Source of the DNA: Humulus lupulus
Taxonomy: Eukaryota > Streptophyta > Magnoliopsida > Rosales > Cannabaceae
Assembly (NCBI RefSeq): GCF_963169125.1
Contig: NC_084795.1
Coordinates: forward strand, 130,117,701 to 130,181,700
Length of the DNA stretch: 64,000 bases
Reading direction: 5' to 3'
Shown: positions 38,451-51,684 of the stretch, piece by piece
Numbering within the stretch: position 1 is the first letter of the stretch
Layout: every line of letters begins with the position of its first letter
The notes under the pieces: generated by a model
What the model was told of the DNA's origin: nothing
Database searches by the model: none
The model's input: the letters and a program-made list of their open reading frames with translations, nothing else
Program-made: the position numbers and the translations under genes

Positions 38451-39391
38451 TCATAATTCATTATATCTTATTTTTGTAGCCGTTAATATATTAATTTTTT
38501 TTTTGAGTGTCACGAGACAATCCACAATTTTCAAACTATAATTTCTTTTCTGTTTTCTTTTTTAAAAGCAAAATAGAGTTATATTAGCATGAGAATTGAG
38601 TGAAACTCAAATTTATTTCTTGACATAATAACACCTACAAATCAAATTTGTTGGATAACGTGCCCTCAAAGCAAATTTTAAATATGTATAAAATTTAATA
38701 AAGACAATATTTTTTCACTAAGGGTTACATATTAAAGATCATGAGGATATAATATTGTTCATGTAATTTAGATTTAAGGATATACATATATGTATGTATA
38801 GGAAGATTTGATTAAAGAAAATAAAATAAAATATTTCGTAATTATTAGAAGTATTGTATACAATATAGATTGGAATACGACACAATGAAAATATGAACTT
38901 TTTGATCGTTTGATAGTTATTTGACTTGACTTTAATGACTCCTATTTGTGGTCTCGTGAATTTTGTTTATCAAGTAAGGCCTATAAAATAATAAAGACTG
39001 AACCTTCAATATTCTGGAGTCATAGAGCGGAAGTAGCTAAGATCATATTATGAAATTCACTCCTTTCTATAAGATAGTAGATTTCTATTGAGAATAGAAA
39101 TTTTATCTGGTTGCAAAATAATTCTTATTAGAAAATCAATGAAATTAAATGGTAAATATATAATTAGAGAAATTAATAAATCATGCATTGACTATACCAA
39201 CGGCATCTAATAAGTAATAAATTGTAGTTTCTACGATAAAACTGAATTTTTAAAAGCACAATTATGAATTTTTAGTGCAATATTTCAAAGTTAATAATAA
39301 TAATAAAAAAACATAGTAAACACAAATTTATTTCTTAATCATAATGACATAACTAGAGTTTTATTGGGAAGCTCCATGGATTAGTTATATA
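38451..39391. other. AT-rich intergenic DNA downstream of the GST gene
   Basis: Nothing with coding features or clear repeat structure was seen across about 940 bp. Confidence 0.55.
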
Positions 39392-39397
39392 TTTATT
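39392..39397 (-). terminator. Candidate polyadenylation signal of the GST gene
   Basis: AATAAA on the minus strand lies about 29 bp past the stop codon. This is close for a 3' UTR but possible; a weaker signal further out may be used instead. Confidence 0.4.
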
Positions 39398-39425
39398 TCA
39401 TCGAAGAGAAGCAATGAAAAGGTCA

Positions 39426-42012
<2,587 letters not shown>

Positions 42013-43429
42013 CTACACTCACTTTCGACAAAATCAACAAGTTACAGAGAAAAATGCTAAACTTGAGGGTGTGAACGAAATGAGGAAATAAATAGACGTA
42101 AATCAAGGACGGGCATGGCATTTATTTGGTAGGTAATGACTTAATAATTTGTGTAAGCTCCGTACATTGTAAGGGTAAAGTTAACATTACACGAATATTA
42201 CCTTTATTATAAATCTTTCAACATTTTCCAATCATGTTTAAATCTACTGCTCTCTCAAAACAAACACAACTTTACAATTTGATACCAAAATAATAATTAA
42301 AAAAAAAAAAGTAATCTTTTCATGGGAAAGGTCGCTTTGAGCAACCTCATTTCGAGAAAAACAAGAAATTCCACAGAACAAAAAATAAGAAAAGTAAAAG
42401 ATTATCTTTCATGAACATTTTTGGGTGAAAAAAGTAGAGGAGTTATACGGGGTTGCATGTGGATGTGGTTGGTAGGTACAGAGATAAATGTGAAACGTGC
42501 TACTTTGAAAGTTAGAGATGTCACCTGGTCCAACCCATGACTCATATCTAGCACTCCTAATTATTTCTAAGGCGGACACCTTAATTATTATTTATTTTTT
42601 AAAGGACATCTTAATTATTACTACCTGTGCCAAAAATTGCTTGAATAGAATGCTAAAAATTATATTAAATTTAGTACACAATATAATATAATGTCTATTT
42701 TGGATACTCGTATCGTTACTCTAATATAAATAATATATTTTTTATTTATTTTTATTCTATTTTTATTATTGTAGTATTATCTTTATTTATCTTTCACAAT
42801 TATTATTAGAGCATAGTGCTAAAAATTGTGTCAAATATTACATATTAATTTTTTATGCCAAATATAGCACAATATTTACATATCACATTGGAGATAGTCC
42901 AAGTACTCAAAAAAAATATATTTTATACACTTATAATTCAATTTTTTATGGCAAAAATATGTAACCATTTTGGTGTAGTCATTACTACCAAGATCATTAA
43001 GTGTTGGTTCAACTAACTAAGCTGCCACATGTCAATCTATTATTGGTCCACATCATAATTTTAAAAAATTCTTATTAATTAAATTTAAAAATAAGAAAAA
43101 TAATTAAAAAAATAAATTTTTAATATAAAAAATATATTTTTTTTGTTTTTCTTGTTCCCTTATACTTTTTCTTTCTTCTTCTTCTCTCTCCATTCAAGCT
43201 CTCAACTAAAATCAAATACATATTTCACTAATAAAATTATAAACTAAAAAATAACTTAAAAAACTCTTATTAGTAAACCAAAAACACAGACCTTGGACTT
43301 GCAAACCAAAATCTCATATTCGAGAAAATTCATTAATTAACCCTAAAAACCCCAAACGATGCCTCACAATCGTGATGCCCCTGTAGCTCTCTGATCTCCA
43401 CTATTAGGTTGGGTTTTTATTTTATTTTA
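42013..43429. other. Intergenic DNA upstream of the GST gene
   Basis: The first 100 bp should hold the GST 5' UTR and promoter; a weak TATA-like TATTTATT lies on the minus strand near 42086-42094. Around 42640-42900, GCTAAAAATT...GTGTCAAATATTA and GCCAAATATAGCACAATA look like parts of an old palindromic MITE. No gene was found. Confidence 0.5.
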
Positions 43430-43705
43430 ATGGTGGATCTTAATTCTGCTGTAGATAAACTAATATGGATAAAGCAAGCTGAGGAGGCGAGGATCAAGAG
43501 CAAGGCGAAGAAAGCTCCAGCCGCGAAAATTTTCTTTGAAGCCACATTCAAAGATGTGGAAAAGAATTGCGTGAAAGATACAACAGGTGTTTCATCGGAC
43601 AGCGAGAACGAAGAAATTGAGGACTTGTCGAACAAGCCCATTGAGCCGATGGACCCTTCGAAGTGTACAAAGACGAGTGTTGGGATCACTGGCAAAAAGA
43701 GTTGA
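43430..43705 (+). CDS. Hypothetical 91-residue frame, possibly a gene fragment
   Basis: An ATG at 43430 opens a frame rich in Lys, Ala and acidic residues (KQAEEARIKSKAKKAPAAK, then SSDSENEEIEDLSNKP). It is less AT-rich than its surroundings, and its composition looks like real protein rather than chance. It has no recognised domain. It stops after GKKS, and the following sequence in another frame may continue it (VEYGKHVATYYIFF), which would make it a truncated copy of a larger exon. It lies about 500 bp left of the MULE. I do not recognise it. Confidence 0.35.
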   Translation: MVDLNSAVDKLIWIKQAEEARIKSKAKKAPAAKIFFEATFKDVEKNCVKDTTGVSSDSENEEIEDLSNKPIEPMDPSKCTKTSVGITGKKS

Positions 43706-44200
43706 ATATGGGAAACATGTGGCTACCTATTATATCTTCTTTCATCGGCTATTAGTATCGACGACATATCGAAAAAAAGAAAAAAAAAGGATTACTATGT
43801 TTAATTTTCTTTACAGTGTAATAAAATCTAGAATTATAAATACCTATCGTATATTAAAGTTACACCATTTCATCTAAAAAGAAATAAACCGGGCTTACTC
43901 TTTTCTTTTTTTAGAAAAGATCTTCTATCTCATATGCTTCACACACTCCAAATTAAAACTGATAAAGAAACAAAAACAAATAAATCCCCACTTTAGTAGA
44001 CACAGTATTCAACCACACTACGCAAAATATTAATTGAAATCAAATTAACTCTTAAATAACAACAATTACTCTCGAAATTTTTTGGAATATAACCTTTTCA
44101 AGTGCAAATATGCATATAAAACCACACTTCATAATCACCATCGACACCCAGTAATTATTAAAATACTGGGTAATTTTCAACAATAAAGATAAAAAGAAAG

Positions 44201-44374
44201 GGCAATTTAGGATCCCCGAACTATTACATATACCAAATCGTGCCCCCTCAGTTTTTAAGCCCATTAAAAATTCCACCCGAACTATTGAGTGTGTTGAATT
44301 ATGAGACTTCCTTCCAATTCCGTTCAATTTGTCATAATGGAGCTGTGATCTGGCAATTACCCCTACCATGTGGC
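44201..44374 (+). repeat. MULE left terminal inverted repeat
   Basis: It pairs with the reverse complement of 48333-48523 over phrases such as ATACCAAATCGTG, CCGAACTATTGAGTGTG and CTTCCTTCCAATTCCGTTC. The two arms separate after CCATGTGGC. Confidence 0.88.
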
Positions 44375-44559
44375 CTAACACGTCAGTAATTGTTGAGAAA
44401 TTTATTGAAAAATAATACAAAAAAATAACCCTAGTTCTATATATAATGGTTTAGGGTCTTTGTTAATAACATAGTTCTTCATGTACAATCAGTTATTCAG
44501 TTTTTTTCTCTCAATCAGCACTAGAAAAGACCTTCATTTTTCATGGGCAGCCAGCAAAT

Positions 44560-45068
44560 ATGTCTTATTCCAGCAATTCAATCAATAATGGTAGAAGGTA
44601 TGAGGAAGAGCTTCAATTTAATAAACCCATTTGTGATTGTGGGTTTGAGTCTGTAATCCGCACTTCTTGGACAGTTGATAATCCAAGTAGAAGGTTTTAT
44701 GGCTGCCCAAATTACAAGGTTAGTTGTTAGTTAATTATTTTTCTTTTAAATGGGGTTATGGCGTTTTACAATATTGGTCCAGTGCCATTTTTTTTCTTTT
44801 TGTTTTGCAGAGAAGTGTGAATGATGGTTGTCAGTTTCTTAGATGGATAGACCCAATACATGGTGCAAGAAATAGGAATGATTTAGGAGGGTTGTTTAGA
44901 AGGTTGGAGGAGATTGAGGCTAATGTTAAGCAGCTGCAAATTTTGGTTGAAGAAAGAAATGAAGAAGTTGATAGAATGTTAAAGTTGTTGAAAAATGTTA
45001 AATTTAGTATATGTATTTGTGTTGTAATATTTGCTTTTATTTTGTATTTGATCTTTGGCAGTGTTTGA
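44560..45068 (+). CDS. GRF-type zinc-finger protein with a C-terminal membrane segment (MULE accessory gene)
   Basis: Exon 1 is 44560-44718, donor GTTAGT. Exon 2 is 44811-45068, acceptor TTTTGCAG. The joined frame encodes 138 residues. The GRF finger is seen as CDCGF..., then RRFYGCPNYK, with the fourth cysteine in NDGCQFLRWID across the splice. GRF fingers bind nucleic acid. A coiled coil follows (EEIEANVKQLQILVEERNEEVDRML), and the protein ends in a hydrophobic segment (ICICVVIFAFILYLIFGSV) that looks like a membrane anchor. Such small GRF-coiled coil-membrane proteins are common in plant repeats. It is intact and not frame-broken, unlike the transposase beside it. The function within the element is unknown. 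Confidence 0.75.
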
Positions 45069-45528
45069 TATATGTAATAGGTAGTGATTGATATATGTAA
45101 TGGGTAGCAATTATCATTTTGTTGTTATGACTAAAAGAAATAAATTTTTTTTGAATGGTTACTAATCTAGCAGTTTGTATCATTTGTTGTTATGAACTGT
45201 TAAAATAAGAACTCCAAACAATAATGTGAACTCATGATAGTACTTGTGCTTGAATAAGAAACATGTTTACAAAGAGTTCCATAAATGCCTTTTACACAAT
45301 CATCACAAACTAATCGAAATGACAGACACAAATTAAGAACCTTCTTGCTGAGATGCTGTACATAAACTAATCAATATGACAAATCTAAAATCTCAAAGTT
45401 TATGGTCATCCTTTACACAAACTAATCAAAATGGAAGACATGATTTTCCAATTTTCCTGCTGATACACATTCAAAATGGTGAAAAACATCCCAGTAAAAA
45501 AAAAAAAAAAAGCATGCAGTGGTCATAT

Positions 45529-48116
45529 TCATGGGTCATTGTTCATTGATGCAACTCTCACTTTCTTCCTCAAAATTTTTCCACCTTTATCTTGCTTATT
45601 TGTTGGTTTCATTCGAATAGATTGCTTGGCCTGAGCTCTATTCTGCAAAAATCAACAAATTCAGAGGTTATAAAGGTGTAAAAAATTGAGCTAATAATAA
45701 TCGATTATTTCATAAGTTGTTTGAAGTACCTGACACTGTTGAGTGGTTTCTTGTCCACTTGTTTTTTGGGTTGATGAGCTTACTGAATCATGAGGCATTG
45801 GATTATGGTTTCTTGCATAAGTTCCAGGATCCTTTGGTAGGTTATTCTTAGCCTATAAAACAAGTTAAAGTAACCAAATCTGCAATATTTATGTAATTTT
45901 AAAACTGAAATAGAAACAACATCATAAATAAATTAAAAAGAGCATACCGAGGTTGCTGCATTTCTTGCACATGTTCTAAAATTGTTGAACCCCTATTAGT
46001 TGACTTAATTTCCTCTGCATAGTCCCAAAGAGCAGCATATTGTTCCTCATAGCCTATAAAACAAGTTAAAGTAACCAAATCTGCAATATTTATGTAATTT
46101 TAAATCTGAAATAGAAACAACATCATAAATAAATTAAAAAGAGCATACCGAGGTTGCTGCATTTCTTGCACATGTTCTAAAATTGTTGAACCCCTATTAG
46201 TTGACTTAATTTCCTCTGCATAGTCCCAAAGAGCAGCATATTGTTCCTCATAGCTCCCTTCAATATTTTTTGTTGCAATTAGCCGAGCTCTATAGGCTTT
46301 ATCCCTTGATATTTCAAGCACATGGTCCTTACTAACCTTGTGCATAAATGTGGAAACACCTATCTTTTCATTAATCTTGAACTCTTCCAAGTATTTGTCA
46401 CTCAACCACTAGGAAGTTGCAAACCAGTTATTATTTGTCCTAGAGCACTTGTGTTCAGCTTCATATGTTTTGATGACAAAAGTGGGAGTGTCGTCAACCT
46501 TAGATGCAAAACACACCCAAGGGCAGTTAACACCCTTACATTGTGCCCTGACTCTATGTGGATCATTCCTCTTAAACCATATATCCTTTCCATTTTGTAT
46601 TGCATACTCCCTTATTGCTTGCTTAAACACTTTTCCTGATGGAAAGGATAATCCCAATTTAAAGGTTGGTTTGGCCATGTCAGTTGCTGCTACAAACTCA
46701 GGCAAATTAGGTAGTTTCACTTTTTTAAATGTTTTTTTTCCTTTGTGGAACTCACTACCATCATTCCTATCACTCTCATCCTCAGTTGAGCTATCACGTG
46801 CACCCATTTCATTGTCAAATTCCACCATACCCCCATCTCCTACGTCAATTTCTACAGGCCTTTTTCCCATCCTTAGCAAATGTTGTTCGCCCATTTGGTC
46901 GACATCCATTCCATCATCATCCTGTGCATACTCCGGGTCTCCTTCATAATCATCAGCTTCAACGTCACTTTCTTTAGTACTGTCATCCCTAGCTTCAGAT
47001 TCATTTCTAACTGCACCCTCATCAACAAACTGAGTTGTGTCATCAACCAAATGAGGAGCATTTTCTGTCAAGTGTTCCCTTACCAAATCAGCTGCATTTC
47101 TTGTCAAGTTTTCCTCTACCAAATCAAGGCCAAACCGAGGTGTGTCATCCAACAAATTAGGAGCACTTTCTCTCAATTTCTCCTTTACCAAACCAGGCCC
47201 AAACTGAGTTGTTTCATTAACCAAATCTGGCCTACCAAAAAAAGGCCCAACATCATCATTTTGATTACCTAAAGCAGGCCCAACATAAACCCCAACACTT
47301 CCCAGATCAGACCTATTCAAACTAATGTCATGTTCTACATTTTGGGTCAAGTTTTCCTCACCCAAACCAGAACTGAGTTCATCATTTTCAACACCCAAAC
47401 TAGGTCCCACACTAACCCCACTCACTAAATCAGTTCCGGTAACATCAGAAGCTTGACTTTCATTTAATTCAATTTGACTAAAAAAGAACTCAACCACTTG
47501 ATTAATCTTAACAAAAGCACTAAATTTCTTAAGTAACACGGTGTCACTGCTTACATACTCCAGTGTCTTACAATTTGCCCACTTAAAATAATAACCAATT
47601 GAAGCAGGATCCAAGTAACCTAAATCCCTTGCTATCCCATGTAATTCAAATAAGCTCATAATGTCGACACTACAGTGATGCACCTTGAGAGTGAATGCAG
47701 AAGATGTTGGCTCTACACAATAAAAAAACAAAATAAAATATGTTAATCTGTCAAAACTAAGCAATCAATGGTCCCAAAAAAACTTTGTACTTATTTAATA
47801 AATGGTATCTTGACCAAGTTAAAGCACACACACACCAATACCCCACCACAATCACCCATCAAAAGTCTTAAATAATTTCACTATACTCTGCACCCTGACT
47901 ACAAAAGGACAAAACTACAGTCGGACTCAACATCACTAAAATGACCAAAAACACCTATTTCTATGTGTATAAATAACCTAAAGCATAAGCATAAGCATTT
48001 ATTTTTGAAACCAGAGCAGCCCATCACCTTGTTCATATAACAATTTCGAGAAATGAAAATGCTGAAACAAAGGGAAAAAAAAACTTACCATAAAATGGAA
48101 TCGCATCCTCACTCAT
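45529..48116 (-). pseudogene. MuDR-type transposase, internally deleted and interrupted
   Basis: A transposase of this family cuts and moves MULEs. Exon 1 (48116-48089) encodes MSEDAIPFY and has donor GTAAGT. Exon 2 starts at 47712 after TTGTGTAG. Exon 2 carries a PB1-like N-terminal domain (TLKVHHC, GYYFKWANCKTLEYV), a long acidic linker, and the MuDR DNA-binding domain (FPSGKVFKQAIREYA, then CKGVNCPWVCFAS and EHKC). A TAG stop at 46411-46409 interrupts it, but the frame continues (WLSDKYLEEFKINEKIGV, to about 46155). The DDE catalytic core and SWIM zinc finger are absent. What remains downstream are short C-terminal exons (about 45845-45731, and 45646 to the stop at 45531-45529), basic in character. 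A 201-bp tandem duplication lies at the junction. Confidence 0.8.
45852..46253. repeat. 201-bp tandem duplication in the MULE transposase remnant
   Basis: Copy one (45852-46052) and copy two (46053-46253) are almost identical, with one clear difference (TTTTAAAACTG versus TTTTAAATCTG). The unit covers the end of a coding exon and the adjoining intron, so the exon end is present twice. The high identity suggests a recent event or an assembly duplication. Confidence 0.9.
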
Positions 48117-48332
48117 CTGCTTCAGGTAGCCTTTCTTTCTTCCAGCATGAACCTTCTTCCTCCCTATTATCGTCGACCCAACACTCACAATTCAACACAC
48201 TAAAAATTTCCCCAAATGACAGCCCTAATTTCCTCCCCAGACTTATCTGATCCAATCGATTTTCCCTCCTAAAAATTCCCACATCACCAACCATAGGTAG
48301 TATAAGTGCAAGCCACGTCATATGAAAAAAAT

Positions 48333-48523
48333 GCCACATGGTAGGGGTAATTTCCAGATCACAGCTCCGTTATGAAAATTGAACGGAATTGGAAGGAAGT
48401 CTCACAATTCAACACACTCAATAGTTCGGGGGAAATTTTTAACGGGCTTAAAAGCTGAGGGGACACGATTTGGTATACGTAATAGTTCGGGGGGGGGGGG
48501 GGGGGGGGGAATCCTAATTAGCC
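48333..48523 (-). repeat. MULE right terminal inverted repeat with a 21-base G run
   Basis: It pairs with 44201-44374. The G homopolymer at 48489-48509 replaces a short CCCC segment of the left arm. A copied version with an 18-base run occurs at 49946-49963. Confidence 0.88.
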
Positions 48524-48814
48524 AAAAGAAAATAAGGAAAACAATGATGGTAAATTCCTACTATCATGCTTCGACCTTCTTCTCCACATTAGATTACAAT
48601 ACTACTGGGGATGCAAATTTTAAAATTCAATCTTGCAACCATTTTTTCTCTCTCTTCACCCACCATTCAATTTGTAAAAAAAAATATCTTAGCTTCATCA
48701 CTCAATCAATAAAACTTAATTTACCAAATGAACATATTAATATAATATAATATAAGTACAACAAAAAAATATACCTCACTAGGTTACCAATTTTACCTAA
48801 ACTTCTTACCCTTA
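48524..48814. other. Host flank between the MULE and the MITE
   Basis: It starts with the MULE target copy and ends with the TTA duplication of the MITE. No gene. The whole stretch is repeated at 49965-50266 inside Element C's left LTR. Confidence 0.7.
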
Positions 48815-49255
48815 GAGCACTCCCAATGGAAGAGGTAAAATGTATAATTCTTTATAATATACAGAAAAAATTGTTAAATAGTCTTCCCATGGGTGATGTA
48901 AAGTTATATTTTTTTTACCTAAATGAATAGTATTTCTCTATATGTAGTGAAACACTATTCATCAAGCTATAAATATTTTATTATTTTTTTTATAAACTTT
49001 TGTATATATATGAGTGTGATACTATTATATTTAATTATTTTATTTTTTAAAATGAATAAAATATTTTAAAAAAAATATAATATTTAAATGATGTAGAGAA
49101 AAAATAGAGAAGCTGATGTATGATATAATGTAAAAGTTTGAGGTAAATTATAAAAAAAATATTTTTGGTGATGTATTTTGTAATACATTTTCTCTATAAT
49201 ATTTAGCTAAAACTTGCAAAAACATCTTCCACCAGCTCATTTATATATATAATAT

Positions 49256-50663
49256 TGTTGACGCGGTTCTTCGCCAACAGGTAATTAAGAAAATAAGAGG
49301 AAGGGATTAGTGCTTAACAATGAACCGAAATAGATGAATGATCTTTAAATGGACTGGTGACACAACTACGTTTTTTAGGTGGTTCAAAGGTTAAAATCCT
49401 TCTACTCCACCAGCCAATATTATTGCTATATGCCTGGTATTCTTTTACAGGGTATTTCCTTACACAATAGAATCCAACCTCTTGCAACTCCCAGGGTCTC
49501 CATATTTATAGGAGAGGGCACCTGGGAGTTGGTAAGGGGGGTCATCACGTGACCTTCTTACCTATCATGTCACTTCTGTGACATTCATGATTAATTCCTA
49601 AAACCTGACACATGAAGTGTGGTCTAATCAATAGGTAAGGAGGATAATGGACCGCACGGCCCAACCCAGTCGTGGGTGCCTGAATACACACGTTCATGCT
49701 GCGTGTCCGAGAAGTCAGGGATTCATCAGACACGTGATGTCTGATATATGCACGTTTACCTTGCGTGGTTGACATTATAAGAGGTCATAGCTTCCAACTC
49801 CAGCTCGTACCACGAGCTGGATGCATCCTCGACCTGTGGCCTTCACAGTCCTGACTCGGTCCTTAAGTAATCTTGGCGAACCTCTTGATACCCCGAGCTT
49901 AAAAACTGAGGGGGCATGATTTGGTATACGTAATAGTTCAGGGGAGGGGGGGGGGGGGGGGGGAATCCTAAATAGCCAAAAGAAAATAAGGAAAACAATG
50001 ATGGTAAATTCCTACTATCATGCTTCGACCTTCTTCTCCACATTAGATTACAATACTACTGGGGATGCAAATTTTAAAATTCAATCTTCCAACCATTTTT
50101 TCTCTCTCTTCACCCACCATTCAATTTGTAAAAAAAATATCTTAGCTTCATCACTCAATCAATAAAACTTAATTTACCAAATGAACATATTAATATAATA
50201 TAATATAAGTACAACAAAAAAATATACCTCACTAGGTTACCAATTTTACCTAAACTTCTTACCCTTAGAGCACTCCCAATGGAAGAGGTAAAATGTATAA
50301 TTCTTTATAATATAGAGAAAAAATTGTTAAATAGTCTTCCAATGGTTCATGCTGCGTGTCCGAGAAGTCAAGGATAGATCAGACATGTGATGTCTGATAT
50401 ATGCACGTTTACCTTGCGTGGTTGACTTTATAAGAGGTCATAGCTTCCAACTCCAGCTCGTACCACGAGCTGGATGCCTCCTCGACCTGTGGCCTTCACA
50501 GTCCTGACTCGGTCCTTAAGTAATCTTGGCGAACCTCTTGATACCCCGAGCTAGCGAGGCAGGACCTGATGACAACAGCTCCGGTCATGGGGGATCCATG
50601 TGGCTGATATAATTAGGCCATATCTCAGCTCGCTAATAGCCCGTTGGAAAATTAGGGCGTACA
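49256..50663 (-). repeat. Element C 3' LTR, enlarged by a copied flank segment
   Basis: The LTR is 755 bp at the other end but 1408 bp here. 49256-49898 matches the LTR, 49899-50344 matches upstream flank, and 50345-50663 matches the LTR again, starting back at TTCATGCTGCGTGTCC. The part repeated in both LTR blocks corresponds to 49694-49898. TATTTATA (49503-49510) is the reverse-strand TATA box. Confidence 0.88.
49899..50344. repeat. Copied flank (MULE end, spacer and MITE start) inside the LTR
   Basis: It matches about 48449-48893 nearly base for base, including the G run, the MULE terminus GGAATCCTAA, the spacer, and the first ~80 bp of the MITE. The left junction has GAGCTTAAAAA against flank GGGCTTAAAAG and LTR GAGCTAGCGAG, so a few bases of microhomology are present. 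The right junction goes from CCAATGG to TTCATGC. Confidence 0.9.
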
Positions 50664-50680
50664 TTTTCCCCCCAAGCCCC
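50664..50680 (-). promoter_or_regulatory. Element C 3' polypurine tract
   Basis: The minus strand reads GGGGCTTGGGGGGAAAA directly before the 3' LTR (TGTACGCCC). The core CTTGGGGGG is shared with Element A's tract and with both internal tracts. Confidence 0.85.
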
Positions 50681-50911
50681 TGCTCGTGGTACACGACGTT
50701 GTGTAGGGCCACAGTAGGGGGCTTTTAGGCTTCTCCATGAACTCTCCATATTCCACCTTTTACGCAGGCGTCGAATACGTGGAACATCGTGGTTGGTGAC
50801 GGTACGTCTTCCGAGAACCGCATTAAATGGTCTAGCCTATACTCAGCCGTCGCTTCGACTTTCGAGTGGAGAGCCTTGGATCCCACATTAGGGCAATCCA
50901 ACGGCCCTCCT

Positions 50912-50936
50912 CACGTGGCCTTTCATGTATATAAAA
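50912..50936 (+). promoter_or_regulatory. G-box and TATA box of Element C's antisense gene
   Basis: CACGTG (50912-50917) is followed by TATATAAAA (50928-50936), in the plus orientation and opposite to gag-pol. The position, about 230 bp before a clean splice donor and about 750 bp before the ATG, fits a separate promoter for the antisense gene. Confidence 0.6.
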
Positions 50937-51163
50937 GGGGTGGCCACCTTACGCATGGGCCACCCGTTTATTTGAAAATTTTCTGAACTTTCCATTTTCT
51001 TCTCTCTTCTCATCCTCAAAAGAAAAACCCTCTTCTTCCCGGCCACCGTTCCCAGCACTCCAGAAGGTCAGGCGCAAGGGTTCCTTTTAGGTTTTGGAAC
51101 CAGTCATTCCGTCCAGGCCCCAACCCAGACGACCCCTTCATCCCTCCCACAGCAAACTATTTC

Positions 51164-51684
51164 GTAAGTTCTCTGACTGTGCATGTTTTAAATTTCCTTT
51201 TCACTGTAGCCTAGGTGACTGTATCTGCGTGCAATATTCTGTGGGTTTTTTGTGGGTATGAAGGGTGTAGGTTTTACTTTAGGGCATCGACTGTAGAAGA
51301 AAGCCATTAAGGAGCATGGCTTATAGGGTGCATTTTCTGGGGAATTCTTCTGGGTAGGATTTTTGGTATGCTTGTTTAAAATATCCAGTACTTTGGGTGC
51401 AAAAACGGGTAGCTTAGGGGACAAATCTCACAGGCAGTTTTGCACCTCTTGCCTACTGAAACTTTCCTTCCAAGGAAAATTTTTATCCCGACCCTCCTGA
51501 CACACGAATTCCGAGTAATCGGGGATCTGTTGGGAGCACAGGCGCGTGTTCATAGAACCGCGTGGTCTCACTCTCCACGGGCTGAGATTACCTCAGCTCG
51601 TGCAAAGGAAACACCTCTTTTGATTCTCCCTTATGCTTAGGTCGCCTTTTCTAAAATTTCTTCTTTTGTTCGCTAAGCGATCAG
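51164..51684 (+). other. 5' UTR intron of Element C's antisense gene
   Basis: Donor GTAAGT at 51164 and acceptor GATCAG at 51679-51684, directly before the ATG at 51685. The 521-bp interior is T-rich with no coding features. It has the same position relative to the ATG as in Element A. Confidence 0.6.

Larger units (their letters stand above)
44201..48523. mobile_element. Mutator-like element (MULE), 4.3 kb, with a deleted transposase
   Basis: Long terminal inverted repeats (44201-44374 and 48333-48523) begin GGCAATTTAGGAT and, on the other strand, GGCTAATTAGGAT. The flanks carry a 9-bp near-duplicate, AAAAGAAAG (44192-44200) and AAAAGAAAA (48524-48532), as expected for Mutator. Inside are two convergent genes: a GRF zinc-finger gene (plus) and a MuDR-type transposase remnant (minus). 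The catalytic core is missing, so the element could not move by itself. Confidence 0.87.

Noticed and set aside
46449..47272. Plus-strand frames opposite the MULE transposase
   Set aside because: The minus strand carries the recognisable MuDR DNA-binding and PB1-like domains; the plus frames show none.
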